DNA from: Anodontia alba
Taxonomy: Eukaryota; Mollusca; Bivalvia; Lucinida; Lucinidae
Assembly: GCA_964016985.1 (NCBI GenBank)
Contig: OZ024821.1
Location: 127,805,555-127,869,554, forward strand
Direction of reading: 5' to 3'
Length of the DNA: 64,000 nt
In this document: in pieces, positions 62,194 through 64,000 of the stretch
Position numbering within the stretch: the stretch's first letter is position 1
How the letters are laid out: each line of letters begins with the position of its first letter
Made by a program: the position numbers and the translations under genes
The notes under the pieces: generated by a model
What the model saw: only the letters and a program-made list of their open reading frames with translations
Databases searched by the model: none
What the model was told of the DNA's origin: nothing

Positions 62194-62263
62194 GTATGTT
62201 AGAATGTGAGCAGGGGGTGAACTGTTCAAAATTCAAGTGAGCCAGGCCACATGTTTGCATGCC

Positions 62264-62425
62264 TAAGACTTGTGTAAGATGAGTATTTGGTGATAATTCT
62301 GGGATGATTTCTTCAGTTCCCCTTTAAAATTACAGTGTAGGTACTTGTTAAAATCATGATTCTGAAGAGTACCCACAATTTACATTTTTATTCTTAAGAA
62401 GACACGTTATCCCTGAATTATCACA
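62264..62425. mobile_element. Worn fold-back MITE, terminus B
   Basis: gagtatttggtgataattctg at the left, ctgaattatcacaaagagg at the right; the core (agtgtaggtacttgtt / gagtacccacaatt) is weak. Confidence 0.55.
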
Positions 62426-62429
62426 AAGA

Positions 62430-63775
62430 GGGTTTGTTATGAAAGAGTATTTGATGATAATTCTGGGATAATTTTCTTCAACACTCCATAAAACCATACA
62501 ATGTATGTTTTCTATGGAGAAATAACAAAATTTATCCTAGAAATAACCAATTACTCCTGACCATCAAAAGCTCCTCCTAAAAGGCGCCTTTACACTGTAA
62601 CGAATTGAGGTAACATACCATGAACAAATGGCAAAAATTTGACAAAGCTGGAATAGGCACAAATATGCAACAAAAACCCAACAAATGAGTTCATAGGGGC
62701 TAATAAACATAACGACCTAAAAACTAATTTGAAACGATACCAGAACAAGTTCATAATGTATGAGTAGCTACATATTAACGAACCAGAGTCAGTGCGAAAC
62801 GAATATCAACGAATATCAATGATCTGTCAACGTGTTGTACATTCTGTCTGCGTTCGCTTTGCATATATGTGCATATTCGAACCAATCGTGTGACAGGTAC
62901 ATGTATATAAACCATTTGCTTCACTTCAACAGATCATTCTGTACTAGAAGATACTCCTGACATCTCTGGATCCAGGGTTTTGACCCAGTACCTTCTATTG
63001 CTTCTTCTTCTTCTAGCCTGTATATAGCAATATAGTTATATGCAAGTTCAGTTTTGATGCAATCATGCTGTAGCACTGCCAGAATATACTGGCGCCTTAG
63101 TCTCGCCGCACACTCCATATATATCTTAACTCTTCAAGCTACTGACCAGAACTGTCAAAGTGGCACTGAAATATGTTTTTATATGCCTTATGGGTAAATC
63201 AGCAAGCCTGTGCACAAAAACGCTAGTTGAACGCTAGCGATACAGTACTTGTAAGTTAAAGCACGCCAAGCACAGAATTCATTCATTATGAAGTCACAGC
63301 AGCAATGGTAATGATAGATTGATGCATCGTAATCAGTACATCATCTATTTTAAACGGGGTCAATTCGTACGAAGAACGTTGAAAGAATGCTGTTAATTTG
63401 TTATTAATACGTTATTTACAAATGAGAAGTTCATTAAGAAGTGACCACAATTTGGTTGGACGAATGCCACCATAGAGTTGAAAAATTGTTGTCTTACTGC
63501 GGGCAAACAAACCGTTTGAGTTGCGTTCATCAGATGAACTTGCTGTGTATAGGCTGTTAGTTGGCATAAGTCAAAAAATTTTGTGCATGCACAAAAATTT
63601 TAGACGTACTGAGCAAACAACGACATATGCGAATGTACGTCAACAAACATAAAACGAACTGAAAACGATGAGCTAATGAACATCAGTGTATGCCAATGAA
63701 TGCCAGAATATATCCGTACGCTGGCATACGCTGGACCATTATAGTGTAAAGGCGCCTTAAGAAGACCTCTGTTGC
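62430..63775. mobile_element. Terminus B MITE split by TIR element T3
   Basis: Left tatgaaagagtatttgatga and core remnant to ctcctcc at 62577; the right end (aagaagacctctg) resumes at about 63759. Between lies T3. Confidence 0.6.
62581..63757. mobile_element. TIR element T3, possible PIF/Harbinger type
   Basis: AAGGCGCCTTTACACT at the left and AGTGTAAAGGCGCCTT at the right, 1.18 kb apart. The flanks fit a TAA duplication, which together with the ...TTTACACT end suggests PIF/Harbinger (inference). The interior has short repeated blocks (aacgaatatcaacga, catacgctgg) but no transposase frame, so it is non-autonomous. Confidence 0.7.
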
Positions 63776-63887
63776 ATGAGGTAATAGCAAAAAAAACTGT
63801 GATCAGCCTGCAGAGCTACACAGTCGTAGTGGAAATCTGCTTTGACTCTACACTGTATGGAGTTTTCAACACGAAAACATGTCTATG

Positions 63888-64000
63888 TATTTTGTACCCC
63901 ATCAAACCCCACTTTTATATAGAAAAAATGTGGTTTGCAGGGGTATACATTATTTTTCTTATTTCTGCTATGAAACATAGATTGTGGGTACCTGTTAGAA
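63888..64000. mobile_element. Fold-back MITE, core type 1 with J-type hairpin, cut by the window end
   Basis: gtaccccatcaaaccccactt pairs with the ggtttgcaggggtatac hairpin, then ttatttttcttatttctgct and ACATAGATTGTGGGTACCTG, the left half of the element seen complete at 9741-10008. Confidence 0.65.

Larger units (their letters stand above)
59644..61824 (-). mobile_element. Second mariner element, broken, with a tandem-repeat insertion
   Basis: TIRs start CGAGGGTGAGTCAATAAGTA (left) and CGAGGGCATGTCAATAAATA (right, reversed), flanked by TA. Without the insertion at 59868-60796 the length is about 1.25 kb. It differs in TIR and protein from the 2681 mariner, so it is a separate lineage. Confidence 0.85.

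Overview
This is an invertebrate nuclear window, AT-rich and very dense in repeats, most likely from a marine bivalve mollusc. I infer the lineage from the repeats (tandem-repeat-bearing elements ending in a GCTCACCTGAG-type motif, many fold-back MITEs, tRNA-derived SINEs) and from a single Vav-type gene. I cannot name the species from sequence alone.

One host gene runs left to right through the whole window: the middle of a Vav guanine-nucleotide exchange factor. Twelve exons join in frame (1023 coding bases, 341 codons). They cover the C-terminal half of the DH domain (exons at 1277, 2529, 4878), the PH domain (7811, 10720, 50218, 52820), a C1 zinc domain (55258, 57309), the first SH3 domain (57309-58425) and a 30-base linker microexon (62164). 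The calponin-homology and acidic regions lie left of the window; SH2 and the last SH3 lie to the right. One intron inside the PH domain is about 39.5 kb.

The rest is intronic and mostly mobile DNA. At 0-13 kb there are fold-back MITEs, a nearly intact mariner (2681-3978), a non-LTR remnant and nested SINE/MITE stacks. At 13.5-16.2 kb lies a 70-bp minisatellite. At 17-29 kb there are more MITEs and SINEs plus a low-repeat island. At 29.6-37.4 kb tandem-repeat elements are inserted in one another. At 39-50 kb there are two copies of a 1.4-1.6 kb TIR element, a Helitron-like ORF, strong hairpins and a second SINE family. At 50-64 kb the remaining Vav exons alternate with tandem-repeat elements, SINEs, MITEs and a broken second mariner that carries a tandem-repeat insertion.

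The points most worth following are: (1) a C1 domain that has lost all four ligands of one zinc site and kept all four of the other; (2) three Vav acceptors with a MITE terminus 20-21 bases upstream; (3) an exon whose acceptor and start belong to a four-unit tandem array; (4) an in-frame alternative donor that would remove the proline-rich linker before SH3; (5) two sets of fold-back elements in which the same palindromic core is joined to several unrelated termini; (6) nested insertions whose target-site duplications give an insertion order.
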